Shown: in pieces, positions 54,473 to 64,000 of the stretch
Numbering within the stretch: the stretch's first letter is position 1
How the letters are laid out: every line of letters begins with the position of its first letter
Assembly: GCF_001683795.1 (NCBI RefSeq)
Contig: NZ_LIGX01000028.1
Coordinates: forward strand, 62,001-126,000
Direction of reading: 5' to 3'
From: Neoakkermansia glycaniphila
GTDB taxonomy: Bacteria > Verrucomicrobiota > Verrucomicrobiia > Verrucomicrobiales > Akkermansiaceae
DNA: 64,000 bases
The notes under the pieces: generated by a model
Told to the model about the DNA's origin: nothing
What the model saw: the letters and a program-made list of their open reading frames with translations, nothing else
Database searches by the model: none
Program-made: the position numbers and the translations under genes

Positions 54473-54971
54473 GAATTCGTTCTCTATTGCTCACGTAAGG
54501 AGCTTTTGAAATCTTATATCGTATGTATAGCGAAATCGCATTTCTTTGTCTATCATTCATTTTTGGATATAATTCTAATTTTTTCTTTAAGTACGGTTGA
54601 TATTCTTAGATATAATATCATAGAGTTGATGTGTTTTTGTTTGTTTTGGCCGCGAGCCTTTCGATCCGTTCAAGTAGTGCACGGGGATATTGTTTTGAAT
54701 GTATCTTTGCATCTTGCTCCTGGTAAATTTGTTCTTCATTGAGCTTTTGATTTTAGACGCTTCACTCAAGATCACAAAAAACACTTGATTTTGACAAGCC
54801 ACCAATGTAATTTGTGGGAGCTAGTTTGTGGTGTTACAATTGAGTTTGACGGAAAACATGATGAACGCAGGATACAGATGATGGGCGAACAATAGTGGAC
54901 ATCCAAATATCTGAATGTGAGCAATGAGACGATCTACAAGTGCATCAAACAACGAGCAGTAAGAAGCAACT
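54473..54971. other. AT-rich left flank of the defence island
   Basis: About 500 bases with low GC, many stops in all frames and no convincing gene. Short open stretches (54506-54742 on plus, 54587-54805 on minus) have no start context or recognisable protein. It contains TATAAT-like motifs (54608-54613), but none has a good -35. The BREX operon promoter should be here. The last 75 bases hold an HTH remnant, listed separately. Confidence 0.5.
54896..54970 (+). pseudogene. Helix-turn-helix fragment upstream of brxF
   Basis: In one frame the sequence reads WTSKYLNVSNETIYKCIKQR, a good match to the excisionase/MerR-like HTH pattern (KYLNVS..TIYK.IK). It is preceded by a stop (54893-54895) with no intact N-terminus, and the frame runs into brxF out of phase. 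It may be the relic of a regulator or excisionase of the island. An IS30-type transposase HTH is the alternative. Confidence 0.35.
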
Positions 54972-55487
54972 ATGGCCGAATCCATACACGAAAAAATCAA
55001 ACGATCACTCCAAGCAGCCGAAGGTCTGTATCATCGCCTTGTGCTACTTGTAGGTGAGACAGGTTCCGGCAAGACCGATGTTCTTCGGGAGGTCGCTAAT
55101 GAGTTCGCTTCGTCCGTCGCCAATGTCAATTTGACTCTTTCCAGAGAATTGCTTGAACTGACAGCAAGGCAACGCTCGCTTCGGTTGCCAGGCATTCTTG
55201 ATCAGGTAGTGAGCCAGTCACAATCACCCGTGATACTGGATAACCTCGAGATCCTTTTTGACAAGGACCTCCAACAGGACCCTTTGCGCCTGCTACAGTC
55301 GATTTCAAGAAACCGATCCGTAGTTGCTTCTTGGAATGGAACCACCCATTCCGGGAAACTTTTATACGCCAAACATGGACATCCTGAGTACCGCTGCTAT
55401 GACTCGGCCGATGTACTGATCGTAAGTATGGATGGCACGGCCACGATCGACTCGGCAATAAATAAAAAAGAATCAGAACAAGCATGA
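54972..55487 (+). CDS. brxF: BREX type III P-loop protein BrxF
   Basis: 171 residues, the size of BrxF (about 150-170). Walker A is [13 protein letters not shown] (Gly-28 to Thr-35); a Walker B-like strand is [12 protein letters not shown] (about 86-97). BrxF is the small ATPase that opens type III BREX operons, a phage-resistance system that marks host DNA by methylation and blocks phage replication. It overlaps brxC by four bases (ATGA), so translation is coupled. Codon use is mixed, unlike the C-ending preference of genes left of 54.4 kb. Confidence 0.85.
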   Translation: MAESIHEKIKRSLQAAEGLYHRLVLLVGETGSGKTDVLREVANEFASSVANVNLTLSRELLELTARQRSLRLPGILDQVVSQSQSPVILDNLEILFDKDLQQDPLRLLQSISRNRSVVASWNGTTHSGKLLYAKHGHPEYRCYDSADVLIVSMDGTATIDSAINKKESEQA

Positions 55488-58400
55488 AATACGGCAATCT
55501 TATCCAATTCGACCCGATTGAGTCGGTCGTTCAGTTGCGTGATGCAGACAAATCAAACGCCGCACATACTCTCGTGAGCACTTATGTCATTTCCGACGAA
55601 ATGGCTGAACGGCTCACGCAGCTTGTCATCCCTCAGATGCAGTTTGACCAGCCTGCCGACAACAAGGGCCTGCTGGTCGTCGGTAACTATGGCACCGGTA
55701 AGTCGCACCTGATGTCGGTGGTTTCCAGCCTCGCTGCTGACGCTTCCCTGCTGGCTGATCTGAACCATGCTGGTGTTCGTGATGTTGCCTCTCAGATCGC
55801 AGGGCGTTTCAAAGTCATCCGTACCGAAATCGGAGCTACCACCATGTCCCTGCGTGATATCCTGGTCTCTGAGTTGGAAGAACACCTTGAGAAATTCGGC
55901 GTGGACTATGTGTTCCCTGAAGTCAAAACTATCACCAACCACAAACGAGCCTTCGAAGACATGATGGCCAAGTTCGGTGAGGTGTTCCCCGAGCAAGGCC
56001 TATTGCTGGTTGTCGACGAGCTTCTCGACTACCTGCGCACTCGCAAGGATCAGGAATTGATCCTTGATCTCAACTTTCTTCGCGAGATTGGTGAGGTCTG
56101 CAAGGATCTGCGTTTCCGTTTCATGGCTGGTGTTCAGGAAGCCATTTTCGACAGCCCGCGCTTCACCTTTGTCGCCGACAGCATTCGCCGTGTAAAGGAT
56201 CGCTTCGAGCAGATTCTCATTGCTCGTAAGGATGTGAAATTTGTCGTGGCCGAGCGCCTGCTCAAGAAGACAGCCGAGCAACAAGCCAAGATCCGAGACT
56301 ACCTGATGCCCTTTGCCAAATACTATGGCGGGCTCAATGAGCGGATGGACGAATTTGTCCGGCTTTTCCCGGTACATCCCGATTATATCGATACCTTCGA
56401 ACGTGTCACCGTGGTGGAAAAACGCGAAGTGCTCAAGACCCTGTCCTTGGGCATGAAAGGAATTCTCGACAAGGATGTGCCACTGAATGAACCCGGCCTG
56501 ATTGCCTTCGACAGCTACTGGAACACGCTCAAGCAAAATCCCTCCTTCCGGGCTATTTCCGAGATCAGGGAAGTCATCGAATGTAGTCAAGTGCTGGAAT
56601 CTCGCATCGAGAACGCCATCACGCGCGAGCAATATAAGCCGATGGCTTTGCGTTTGATCCACGCCTTGTCCGTGCACCGTCTCACCACCGGTGATATCTA
56701 TGCCCCTATGGGCGCATCTGCCGAAGAGCTACGTGACCGTCTATGCCTCTTCGATCCGTTGATCGTCGGACTGGGGAGCGATGAGCCCGACAAGGATCTC
56801 CAGACCCATGTGGAAACAGTCCTGCGAGAGATACACAAAACAGTCAGCGGCCAATTCATCTCTTTCAATGCCGACAACCGCCAGTTCTATCTCGATCTGA
56901 AGAAGACCGACGATTTCGATGCTCTGATCGAAAAACGGGCGGAAAGCCTGGGCCATGCTCAACTCGACCGGTTCTATTATGAGGCCCTCAAACGGGTGAT
57001 GGAATGCCAGGATGCCACCTACGTGACCGGCTACAAGATCTGGCAGCACGAACTGGTTTGGCAAGAGCACAAAGCGGCTCGCTCCGGTTATCTCTTTTTC
57101 GGCGCACCCAACGAGCGCTCTACCGTCGTGCCGCAACGGGATTTTTACCTCTACTTCATCCAGCCCAACGACCCGCCACGTTTCAAGGACGACAAGGCCA
57201 ACGACGAGATATTCTTCCGCATGAAAGGTATCGACGAAGAATTTCAAACCTCGTTAAAGAGCTATGCGGCTGCACTGGATCTTGCGGCTACCTCATCGGG
57301 GCATGCCAAGGCTACTTATGAATCGAAGTCCAATGGTTTTCTGAGAAAACTGGTTCAGTGGCTACAGATGCACATGAGTGAAGCCTTCGAAGTGACCTAT
57401 CAAGGCCGATCCAAATCCATGACAGAATGGGCCAAAGGGAAATCGATCCGCGATCTGTCCGGTGTATCACCACAGGAGACCATCAATTTCCGCGATCTGG
57501 TTAACACCATTGCCGGGTTTTGCCTGGCGCCAAACTTCGCGGACCAGGCTCCGGACTATCCGTTCTTCTCAGTCCTGATCACCGGCAACAACCGCGCACA
57601 GGCCGCACAGGACGCTCTGCGAGCCATCGCCGGGCAGAACCGCACCAAGCAGGCCACGGCAGTACTGGACGCTTTGGAGTTGCTTGATGGGGAAAAGATC
57701 GTTCCCTCCAAATCGAAGTACACCAAGTTCATCCTTGATGCCTTTAAGAGCAAGGGGCACGGCCAGGTGGTCAACCGTAGCGAGATCATCCAGGACGATC
57801 ACGGGGTGGAATACATGAATCCGGGAGGTTCGCGTCTGGAACCTGAATGGGTGAGCGTCCTGATGGCTTCTCTGGTTTATTCCGGCGACATTGTGATTTC
57901 CATTCCGGGCAAAAAATTCGATGCCACCGGACTACAACAGCTCGCCGCGACCAACATGGATGAGCTGGTCCGATTCAAGCACCTCGAGCAGCCCAGAGAA
58001 TGGAACCTGCCCGCGCTCATGGCTCTGTTCGAGTTACTCGGCATGACGCCGGGCATGGCCCAGCTTGTTACACAAGGCAAGGACGAACCGGTGCAGAACT
58101 TGTTGCAAACGGTAGATAAGATCATTAAACGCATCGTCATGGCCCAGCAAACCCTGCGTGAAGGGCTTGCTTTCTGGGGGCTGGATCTACTTGCGGGTAC
58201 CGACTTGACAAGCCAAGCCAGCGGATGGGACGAAGCCAAGGGATTCTTTGAATCGCTGCAGGCCTATTCCTCCCCTGGTAAATTGAAAAATTTCCGTTAT
58301 AGCGCATCCGAAGTGCAATCCCACGAAAAGTCCGTAAAGGCACTGGACGAGCTCGACGCTCTGCGTGAGTTCATCATGGATCACGGTCCGACGGCATCCT

Positions 58401-59215
58401 GGCTCTCCACCGCTGAAGCAGCGTTGCCTGAGGAGCATGATTGGGTAGACCGTATGAAAACCACCCGGCAGGATGTGTTGGATACCCTCAGGCAGGCCGA
58501 CCTGACTAAGTTGGCGGCCCTGTCCCAATCAATCGGTGCCAAGCTGCAAAAGCTGAAGAAAGATTATATCATTGCCTACATGGGTCTGCATACCAAGGCC
58601 CGGTTGGGCGTGAATGACGACAGACGCAAAGCATCCCTGCTTCACGACCAGCGCCTGCAAATTCTGCTCAAACTGGCTGGCATCGACCTGATGCCCCGGC
58701 AGCAGCTCACCGATTACCAAAATCACTTGGCAGAATTGAAGAGCTGCTTTGATCTGACCGAGCAAAACCTTGACGCCGCGCCCATCTGTCCGCATTGCGG
58801 ATTCCGGCCTTCGGTGGAAACCGGCGCGGTGTCAGGCTCGCAGATGATCGACCAGATGGACGCTCAGCTCGACGCCATGGTGGCTGCCTGGACCTCCACC
58901 ATCCTCAGCAATCTGGAGGACCCGATCACCCAGGCCAACATGGTCCTGCTGAAGATTGATGACCGTGAACCGCTGGAGGCCTTCATCAAGTCGAAGAAAC
59001 TGCCGGTGCCACTGGACAGCAACTTTGTCCACGCTCTGAAGGAAGTACTCTCCGGCCTGGTCAAGGTCACCGTCAAGGCGCAGGAGCTGCAACATGCCCT
59101 GCAGGTTACCAACGGCCCGGCCACCCCGGCGGAGATGAAGAAACGCTTTGAGGAGTACATCGACCAGCTCACCAAGGGCAAGGACCCGGCCAAGGTGCGG
59201 ATCGTCATGGAATAA
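55484..59215 (+). CDS. brxC: BREX type III ATPase BrxC (DUF6079 family)
   Basis: 1243 residues. The N-terminus ([20 protein letters not shown]) and the AAA core with Walker [14 protein letters not shown] (67-74) and Walker [13 protein letters not shown] (173-179) match the long BrxC/DUF6079 ATPases of BREX systems. A long helical region follows, and near the C-terminus a CPHC pair ([13 protein letters not shown]), half of a possible zinc site. BrxC is a core subunit required for BREX defence; its precise biochemical role is not settled. It is coupled to brxF and followed 44 bases later by pglX. Confidence 0.9.
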   Translation: MKYGNLIQFDPIESVVQLRDADKSNAAHTLVSTYVISDEMAERLTQLVIPQMQFDQPADNKGLLVVGNYGTGKSHLMSVVSSLAADASLLADLNHAGVRDVASQIAGRFKVIRTEIGATTMSLRDILVSELEEHLEKFGVDYVFPEVKTITNHKRAFEDMMAKFGEVFPEQGLLLVVDELLDYLRTRKDQELILDLNFLREIGEVCKDLRFRFMAGVQEAIFDSPRFTFVADSIRRVKDRFEQILIARKDVKFVVAERLLKKTAEQQAKIRDYLMPFAKYYGGLNERMDEFVRLFPVHPDYIDTFERVTVVEKREVLKTLSLGMKGILDKDVPLNEPGLIAFDSYWNTLKQNPSFRAISEIREVIECSQVLESRIENAITREQYKPMALRLIHALSVHRLTTGDIYAPMGASAEELRDRLCLFDPLIVGLGSDEPDKDLQTHVETVLREIHKTVSGQFISFNADNRQFYLDLKKTDDFDALIEKRAESLGHAQLDRFYYEALKRVMECQDATYVTGYKIWQHELVWQEHKAARSGYLFFGAPNERSTVVPQRDFYLYFIQPNDPPRFKDDKANDEIFFRMKGIDEEFQTSLKSYAAALDLAATSSGHAKATYESKSNGFLRKLVQWLQMHMSEAFEVTYQGRSKSMTEWAKGKSIRDLSGVSPQETINFRDLVNTIAGFCLAPNFADQAPDYPFFSVLITGNNRAQAAQDALRAIAGQNRTKQATAVLDALELLDGEKIVPSKSKYTKFILDAFKSKGHGQVVNRSEIIQDDHGVEYMNPGGSRLEPEWVSVLMASLVYSGDIVISIPGKKFDATGLQQLAATNMDELVRFKHLEQPREWNLPALMALFELLGMTPGMAQLVTQGKDEPVQNLLQTVDKIIKRIVMAQQTLREGLAFWGLDLLAGTDLTSQASGWDEAKGFFESLQAYSSPGKLKNFRYSASEVQSHEKSVKALDELDALREFIMDHGPTASWLSTAEAALPEEHDWVDRMKTTRQDVLDTLRQADLTKLAALSQSIGAKLQKLKKDYIIAYMGLHTKARLGVNDDRRKASLLHDQRLQILLKLAGIDLMPRQQLTDYQNHLAELKSCFDLTEQNLDAAPICPHCGFRPSVETGAVSGSQMIDQMDAQLDAMVAAWTSTILSNLEDPITQANMVLLKIDDREPLEAFIKSKKLPVPLDSNFVHALKEVLSGLVKVTVKAQELQHALQVTNGPATPAEMKKRFEEYIDQLTKGKDPAKVRIVME

Positions 59216-59259
59216 GAATAACCAAGCTGAGACATAAGACAAAGCCAAGGATTATAAAG

Positions 59260-62085
59260 ATGAAAGAAAACAGTTTGTTCGACTCGCTGCTTGAAGAAAC
59301 GCAGAAGACCTCCGGCCCAGTGACTTGCCTCGGCATGACGTTTGATAATGACGAAGCCCGCCGCGCCCACTTTACCGAGGAGCTTCGCAAGAAGCTGCAG
59401 GACATGGACTTCCGCAAGATCGAAGGCTTTCCCAGCGGCAATGATGAAGATATTTTGAATCTAAGTGACCCTCCCTACTACACCGCTTGCCCGAACCCTT
59501 GGATCGCCGACTTTATCGCCGAGTGGGAGACGCAAAAGCCGGAACAGCCCGAAGGCTACCACTACCACCGTGAACCCTTTGCAGCAGATGTAAGCGAAGG
59601 AAAACAAGATCCGATATACAACGCGCACTCTTACCATACCAAGGTTCCTTACAAAGCCATCATGCGATACATCCTCCACTACACGAAGCCGGGGGATATC
59701 GTGTTTGACGGGTTTTGCGGAACCGGCATGACTGGTGTAGCCGCGCAGATGTGCGGCTCAAAGGAAATGATAATGTCGCTGGGTTATCAGGTAATGCCCG
59801 ATGGCTTGATTTTGCAGGAAGAGATAGACGAAAACGGAAAAAAGGTTTGGCGACCATTTTCAAAGCTTGGTGTACGGCGGGCCGTATTGAACGACCTATC
59901 CCCCGCAGCAACTTTCATAGCTTACAACTACAACGCGCCTATTGACGTGTTTGCCTTTGAGAAAGAGGCCAAACGCATTCTAAAAGAAGTTGAAAAAGAA
60001 TGTGGCTGGATGTACAAGACTAAACATTCAGACGGACGAGTTGGAAGTATTAATTTTACAATTTGGTCTGATGTATTCATCTGTGGAGAGTGTACCGAAG
60101 AAATTATTTTCTGGGATGCAGCAATAGATAAAAAAGAAGCGATTGTAAGAGATGAGTTCAGTTGTCCAAAATGTGGGGCTAAAACAGGGAAATTGGGGGC
60201 AGAAAGAGCATGGATCAATACGTTTGATGTTTCACTGAATGAAACTGTCAGACAGGCAAAGCAAGTTCCTGTATTAATAAATTATTGCCTGCCTGGATCA
60301 TCGAAACGATATGAAAAAACACCGGACCAAGAAGATTTCGACATTCTAAAAAGAATCGGAACCAACACGTTTCCATACTGGCACCCAGTAGATCAAATCC
60401 CTAAAGGCGACAAAACAAGTGAGCCTATTAGGCTGGGAACTACCCATGTGCACCATTTTTATACCGATAGAAATCTCAAGGTTTTATCGGCCGTATATTC
60501 AAGAATTGATTCTCCTCAAGTAAGATTTCTATTTACTGGCTCTATAGGCGGGGCCACAAAATTAAATCAGCTGCATCTGAAAAATTATGTATTCGGAGGT
60601 GGCGGATGTAATCCAGGCCCTCGAAAAGGCGTTATTTACACCCCGTCTATCGGCTTGGAAAGTGCTGTGACAAAACTTCTGGAAGAAAGACTCAAGACAC
60701 AAGTAAGGGCTTTTAAGGCGTATCCAAACCAAAGGACACGAGATACTTTAATCTCATTAAGCAGCGCTTCTCAACTCAATGGTGACAGTCGGCTAGAGAG
60801 CGTTTTGGATTACGTTTTTATCGATCCCCCATTCGGCTCGAACTTGATGTACTCAGAGTTGAGCCATACGTGGGAGTCATGGCTCAAAGTGACCACCAAT
60901 AACAAACAAGAAGCCATCGAAAATAGAACCCAGGGCAAATCCGTCGACGATTACAGAAAAATAATGACGGATTGTTTTACATACATTTTCCGGCTACTTA
61001 AGCCTGGGCGATGGATGACGGTTGAATTCTCCAACACTAAAGCTCATGTATGGAACAACATACAAGCTTCCATTAATGCCGCAGGATTTATCGTTGGAAA
61101 TGTATCAGCTCTTGATAAAAAACAGGGGGGACTAAACGCAATTGTAGGTAATACTGCTGTAAAGCAAGATCTCGTTATCTCGGCATATAAACCCAATGGC
61201 GGCTTTGAAGATCGATTCCCCAAGGAGGCGCAAACCGAAGAAGGCGTGTGGGATTTTGTTCGTACCCACTTGAAGTATCTGCCGGTCACCAAGCAGCAGG
61301 GAGCCTTGCTGCAGTTCGTTCCGGAACGTGATCCACGCATCCTGTTCGACCAAATGGTGGCTTACTACGTCCGCAAGGGTTACCCCGTGCCAATCTCAAG
61401 CCAGGAGTTCCAGATCGGGCTGGCGCAGCGTTTCATCGAGCGTAACGGCATGTACTTCCTGCCGGATCAGGTGGCAGAATACGACCGCAAGAAAATGACC
61501 TCAGGTGAACTCAAGCAGATGTCCATGTTCGTCTCCGATGAGGCATCTGCCATTCAATGGCTTCGTCATCTCATCAAGGAAAAGCCCCAGACCTTTTCCG
61601 ACATCAACCCGCAGTTCATGCAGCAACTCGGCGGCTGGAGCAAGAACGAAGCCCAGCTCGACCTGCGCGAACTGCTGAACCAGAACTTCCTCTGTTACGA
61701 CGGCAAAGGCCCCGTGCCTGAGCAGATCCACTCTTATTTGTCCACCAACTGGAAAGAGCTGCGCAACTTACCTAAGGATGATCCAACTCTAGTAGCCAAA
61801 GCACGCGACCGCTGGTACGTACCCGATCCCAACAAGGCAGGCGACCTGGAGAAGCTGCGCGAGAAGGCACTGCTCAAAGAGTTTGAGGAATACAAAGAGG
61901 TCAAAAAGAAGCTCAAGGTCTTCCGCCTGGAAGCTGTCCGCGCCGGATTCAAGAAAGCCTGGCAGGAGCGTGACTACGCCGTCATCGTCGCCATAGCCGA
62001 CAAGATCCCCAACAACGTCCTGAAAGAAGACCCTAAACTACTCATGTGGTACGACCAGGCAGTAACAAGAATAGGAGGGGAATAG
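59260..62085 (+). CDS. pglX: BREX type III DNA methyltransferase PglX
   Basis: 941 residues. It has an SDPPYY segment (Asp-70), a SAM-binding motif I FDGFCGTGMTGVAAQ (149-163) and a second IDPPFGSNLMYSEL (Asp-522), as in the PglX type of BREX-3 that methylates adenine in a non-palindromic site to mark self DNA. A zinc ribbon (CGEC 275-278, CPKC 302-305) lies between the methylase motifs. The central part (about 59.9-61.2 kb) is markedly AT-richer than both ends (single 60-base lines at 38-40 percent GC versus 57 percent at 61261), suggesting a swapped central region. It is followed after two bases by the ATPase gene, whose ribosome binding site lies inside the pglX end. Confidence 0.88.
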   Translation: MKENSLFDSLLEETQKTSGPVTCLGMTFDNDEARRAHFTEELRKKLQDMDFRKIEGFPSGNDEDILNLSDPPYYTACPNPWIADFIAEWETQKPEQPEGYHYHREPFAADVSEGKQDPIYNAHSYHTKVPYKAIMRYILHYTKPGDIVFDGFCGTGMTGVAAQMCGSKEMIMSLGYQVMPDGLILQEEIDENGKKVWRPFSKLGVRRAVLNDLSPAATFIAYNYNAPIDVFAFEKEAKRILKEVEKECGWMYKTKHSDGRVGSINFTIWSDVFICGECTEEIIFWDAAIDKKEAIVRDEFSCPKCGAKTGKLGAERAWINTFDVSLNETVRQAKQVPVLINYCLPGSSKRYEKTPDQEDFDILKRIGTNTFPYWHPVDQIPKGDKTSEPIRLGTTHVHHFYTDRNLKVLSAVYSRIDSPQVRFLFTGSIGGATKLNQLHLKNYVFGGGGCNPGPRKGVIYTPSIGLESAVTKLLEERLKTQVRAFKAYPNQRTRDTLISLSSASQLNGDSRLESVLDYVFIDPPFGSNLMYSELSHTWESWLKVTTNNKQEAIENRTQGKSVDDYRKIMTDCFTYIFRLLKPGRWMTVEFSNTKAHVWNNIQASINAAGFIVGNVSALDKKQGGLNAIVGNTAVKQDLVISAYKPNGGFEDRFPKEAQTEEGVWDFVRTHLKYLPVTKQQGALLQFVPERDPRILFDQMVAYYVRKGYPVPISSQEFQIGLAQRFIERNGMYFLPDQVAEYDRKKMTSGELKQMSMFVSDEASAIQWLRHLIKEKPQTFSDINPQFMQQLGGWSKNEAQLDLRELLNQNFLCYDGKGPVPEQIHSYLSTNWKELRNLPKDDPTLVAKARDRWYVPDPNKAGDLEKLREKALLKEFEEYKEVKKKLKVFRLEAVRAGFKKAWQERDYAVIVAIADKIPNNVLKEDPKLLMWYDQAVTRIGGE

Positions 62086-62087
62086 TT

Positions 62088-63488
62088 ATGCTCAAACAAT
62101 TACGAATACAGAACTTCAAAGCCTGGAAGGATACTGGCACCATTAGCCTGGCTCCTATTTCTTTGATCTTCGGTGCAAACAGCTCCGGAAAGTCCAGCAT
62201 TGGTCAGTTCCTGATGATGCTGAAGCAAACAGCTGAATCTCAAGATCGAAAGGCTATTTTTTATCCAGGTGGTAAAAACAGTGTCGTTCAGTTGGGGTCG
62301 TTTCGCGAAATGGTCTATCAAAGGAATCTCGAAAATGAGATCGTCTTTGAATACGAGTGGGAGACATTTGAAAAACTGAAATTCAGGGACACCGTTTCAC
62401 AGACTAATTTTGTAGCTGATACGATCGACTTTACTGCAAAGGTAAAATGCGACAAAGATTCGGATATTCTGAAAATTGAAGAATTAAATTACCACATAAA
62501 GAAAGGTGATGAATCCGTTCTCAAAGTTGGAATGAGTCCATCTGCAAAAAAACAAGGCCAATATGAGGTCTATTCTGAACAATATTCATTAATCAGAAAC
62601 CCTGGCAGAGTCTGGTATCCAAGTCCACCAGTACGTTTTTACGGATTTCCTGATGAGGTGGTCAACTACTATAAAAACTCGGGGTTTGTCCAGGATTTGA
62701 ATCTCGCACAAGAAAAACTTTTTAAGTCCATATTCTATCTCGGACCATTGAGGATTAAAACGGAAAGACTTTACACTTGGGGCGGTATTACACCTGAAAG
62801 TGTTGGTTATTCAGGTGAACTTACCATTGCGGCCTTACTTGCAAGCAAAAATAAACAAATTAGCCTTGGGTATAAAAAGTTTAACAAACCTTTCGAGCAG
62901 ATAATTGCTGCAAGCCTAAAGTCCATGGGGCTAATTGATAATGTCAGGGTTAAAAAAATTGCTGAAAATCGCCAGGAATACGAAGTCAATGTCCAAACAA
63001 AAGGCTCAAAAGACTGGGTAGATCTTCCCGATGTCGGGTTTGGCATCTCACAGGTGCTACCTGTTCTGGTTCAATGTTTTTACGCTCCTCCCGGTTCAAT
63101 AATCATTATGGAGCAGCCGGAAATTCATTTACACCCGAGTGCGCAATCTGCTTTGGCCGATGTGATGATTGACGTGATCAACTCCAGAGAAAACGGGACG
63201 GATAGAAATATTCAGTTGATCATCGAGACCCATTCGGAACATTTTCTGCGGCGGCTGCAACGTCGGATTGCCGAGAACGAGATTCCCCAAGAAAAAGTGT
63301 CGGCTTACTTCGCAAACATTGACAAGATCCCGCCTACACTCGACCCTCTAAAAATTGACATCTTTGGCAACATCCAGAATTGGCCGGAAAATTTCTTCGG
63401 TGATGAGATGGGTGACATCACAGAGCAAGCCAAAGCGGCCATGAAGAAACGGATGCAGAACGCCAAAAAGCCGGAGGTATCCGAATGA
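62088..63488 (+). CDS. DUF3696/OLD-like ABC ATPase, accessory defence gene
   Basis: 466 residues from ATG 62088, seven bases after a strong AGGAGGGG. Walker A is FGANSSGKSSIGQFL (29-37), the ABC-like signature region LPDVGFGISQVLPVLV, Walker B with following acidic residue IIIMEQPEIHLHP, and the terminal IETHSEHFLRRLQRRI that typifies DUF3696 proteins. The architecture is an SMC/RecF-like head with a middle insertion (about 85-215) and without the TOPRIM nuclease domain of true OLD proteins. It overlaps the PIN gene by four bases (ATGA). Composition is AT-rich in the middle. It is not a canonical BREX gene; it probably acts as the sensor or ATPase of a two-gene unit with the PIN protein (inference). 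Confidence 0.85.
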   Translation: MLKQLRIQNFKAWKDTGTISLAPISLIFGANSSGKSSIGQFLMMLKQTAESQDRKAIFYPGGKNSVVQLGSFREMVYQRNLENEIVFEYEWETFEKLKFRDTVSQTNFVADTIDFTAKVKCDKDSDILKIEELNYHIKKGDESVLKVGMSPSAKKQGQYEVYSEQYSLIRNPGRVWYPSPPVRFYGFPDEVVNYYKNSGFVQDLNLAQEKLFKSIFYLGPLRIKTERLYTWGGITPESVGYSGELTIAALLASKNKQISLGYKKFNKPFEQIIAASLKSMGLIDNVRVKKIAENRQEYEVNVQTKGSKDWVDLPDVGFGISQVLPVLVQCFYAPPGSIIIMEQPEIHLHPSAQSALADVMIDVINSRENGTDRNIQLIIETHSEHFLRRLQRRIAENEIPQEKVSAYFANIDKIPPTLDPLKIDIFGNIQNWPENFFGDEMGDITEQAKAAMKKRMQNAKKPEVSE

Positions 63489-64000
63489 GCCTTCCGAAGA
63501 AATGCCTGGTGGATACCAATGTGCCCAAGGTGGCCAATCTCGCTACCCAACCAGACCCGGATTCAGATGTACCCGAAGCGTGTGTGCTTGCATGTATTAA
63601 TGCGGTTGAGCATGTAATCAAAAAGCGTGGCCTGATTGTCGATACGGGGGATGAAATCTTCAACGAATACCGGCAGCAGCTTTCTATGGAGGGGCAACCT
63701 GGCGTTGGCGATGCTTTCATGAAATGGGTGAACGATCACCGTTATAATCCAGAATATTGCGACAGAGTGACCATCACCAAAACGGGCGATTCATACGATG
63801 AGTTTCCAGATCACGACGAACTGGGAAATTTCGATAAATCGGATCGCAAGTTTGTTGCTGCTGCAAATGCACATAACGATAAGCCACCCATTCTACAGGC
63901 AACCGACCACAAATGGTGGGCATGGAAGGACTCCTTGGCTAAAGTGGGCATCACCGTTCATTTCCTTTGCCCTGAATATACCCAAATCAAGTATGCGAAA
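63485..64000 (+). CDS. PIN-domain nuclease-like protein, 3' end outside window
   Basis: 172 residues to the window edge, no stop. A GGAGGT lies before the ATG at 63485, which overlaps the ATPase stop (ATGA). The acidic PIN residues are in order: Asp-10 in CLVDTNVPK, Glu-57 or Glu-61 in DEIFNEYRQQL, Asp-117 and Asp-120 in NFDKSDRKFVAAA, and Asp-141 in LQATDHKWW. PIN proteins are metal-dependent RNases or DNases, common as toxins and defence effectors. Coupling to the upstream ATPase suggests an ATPase-controlled nuclease. Whether further domains follow cannot be seen. Confidence 0.8.
   Translation, partial: MSLPKKCLVDTNVPKVANLATQPDPDSDVPEACVLACINAVEHVIKKRGLIVDTGDEIFNEYRQQLSMEGQPGVGDAFMKWVNDHRYNPEYCDRVTITKTGDSYDEFPDHDELGNFDKSDRKFVAAANAHNDKPPILQATDHKWWAWKDSLAKVGITVHFLCPEYTQIKYAK

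Noticed and set aside
54506..54805. Two short open frames in the AT-rich flank
   Set aside because: No ribosome binding site, no similarity to a known protein pattern, and composition like the surrounding non-coding DNA.
54840..54970. IS30-family transposase fragment
   Set aside because: The HTH-like peptide fits excisionase/MerR-type HTHs at least as well, and no DDE-domain sequence or terminal inverted repeats were seen.

Overview
The window reads as a chromosomal segment of a Verrucomicrobiota bacterium, most likely Akkermansia or a close relative. This is inference. It rests on three secreted glycosidases of the mucin-degrader type (GH2, a GH16-like protein, GH20), a tandem array of Sel1-repeat secretory proteins, many small secreted proteins with no recognisable family, twitching/secretion genes beside shikimate and purine genes, and native genes with strong C-ending codon preference and weak or absent Shine-Dalgarno sites. 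No rRNA, tRNA or CRISPR array was seen.

Left part (1-14.9 kb): a partial secreted Sel1-like protein, rplS with a near-consensus promoter and its own terminator, a membrane protein, an M20 peptidase/ABC ATPase pair, two large secreted proteins (4701-8570), a KH-R3H RNA-binding protein coupled to a secreted protein, a type II/IV pseudopilin, a DAHP synthase and a secreted GH2 beta-galactosidase carrying a discoidin-like insert.

15-24 kb: five tandem Sel1-repeat genes and one small secreted protein. Three share the same signal-peptide coding sequence. Two of the intergenic regions, with flanking tail and leader sequence, are copies of each other, so the array has grown by duplication and module exchange.

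24-46.9 kb: housekeeping and accessory genes: a methyltransferase, an MTA/SAH-type deaminase followed by a DEDDh exonuclease, FtsK, a GH16-like protein, an entericidin-like lipoprotein, a GH20 hexosaminidase, then pilT-pilT-ppiC-aroA, an M50-like membrane protease, purM-purF-ECF sigma factor-single-pass membrane protein, a MATE transporter, an ankyrin protein and a short lipoprotein.

46.9-54.5 kb: an AT-rich 600-base gap, then three large secreted proteins of unknown function, followed by a 92-base in-frame remnant of a paralogue of the middle one.

54.5-64 kb: foreign-looking DNA (mixed codon use, clear ribosome binding sites) holding the left half of a type III BREX phage-defence island: brxF, brxC and pglX. 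Embedded after pglX is a translationally coupled ATPase (DUF3696/OLD-like ABC ATPase) and PIN-domain nuclease pair. That pair is the best candidate for an under-described system. The remaining BREX genes (helicase, pglZ, brxA) would lie beyond the right edge.
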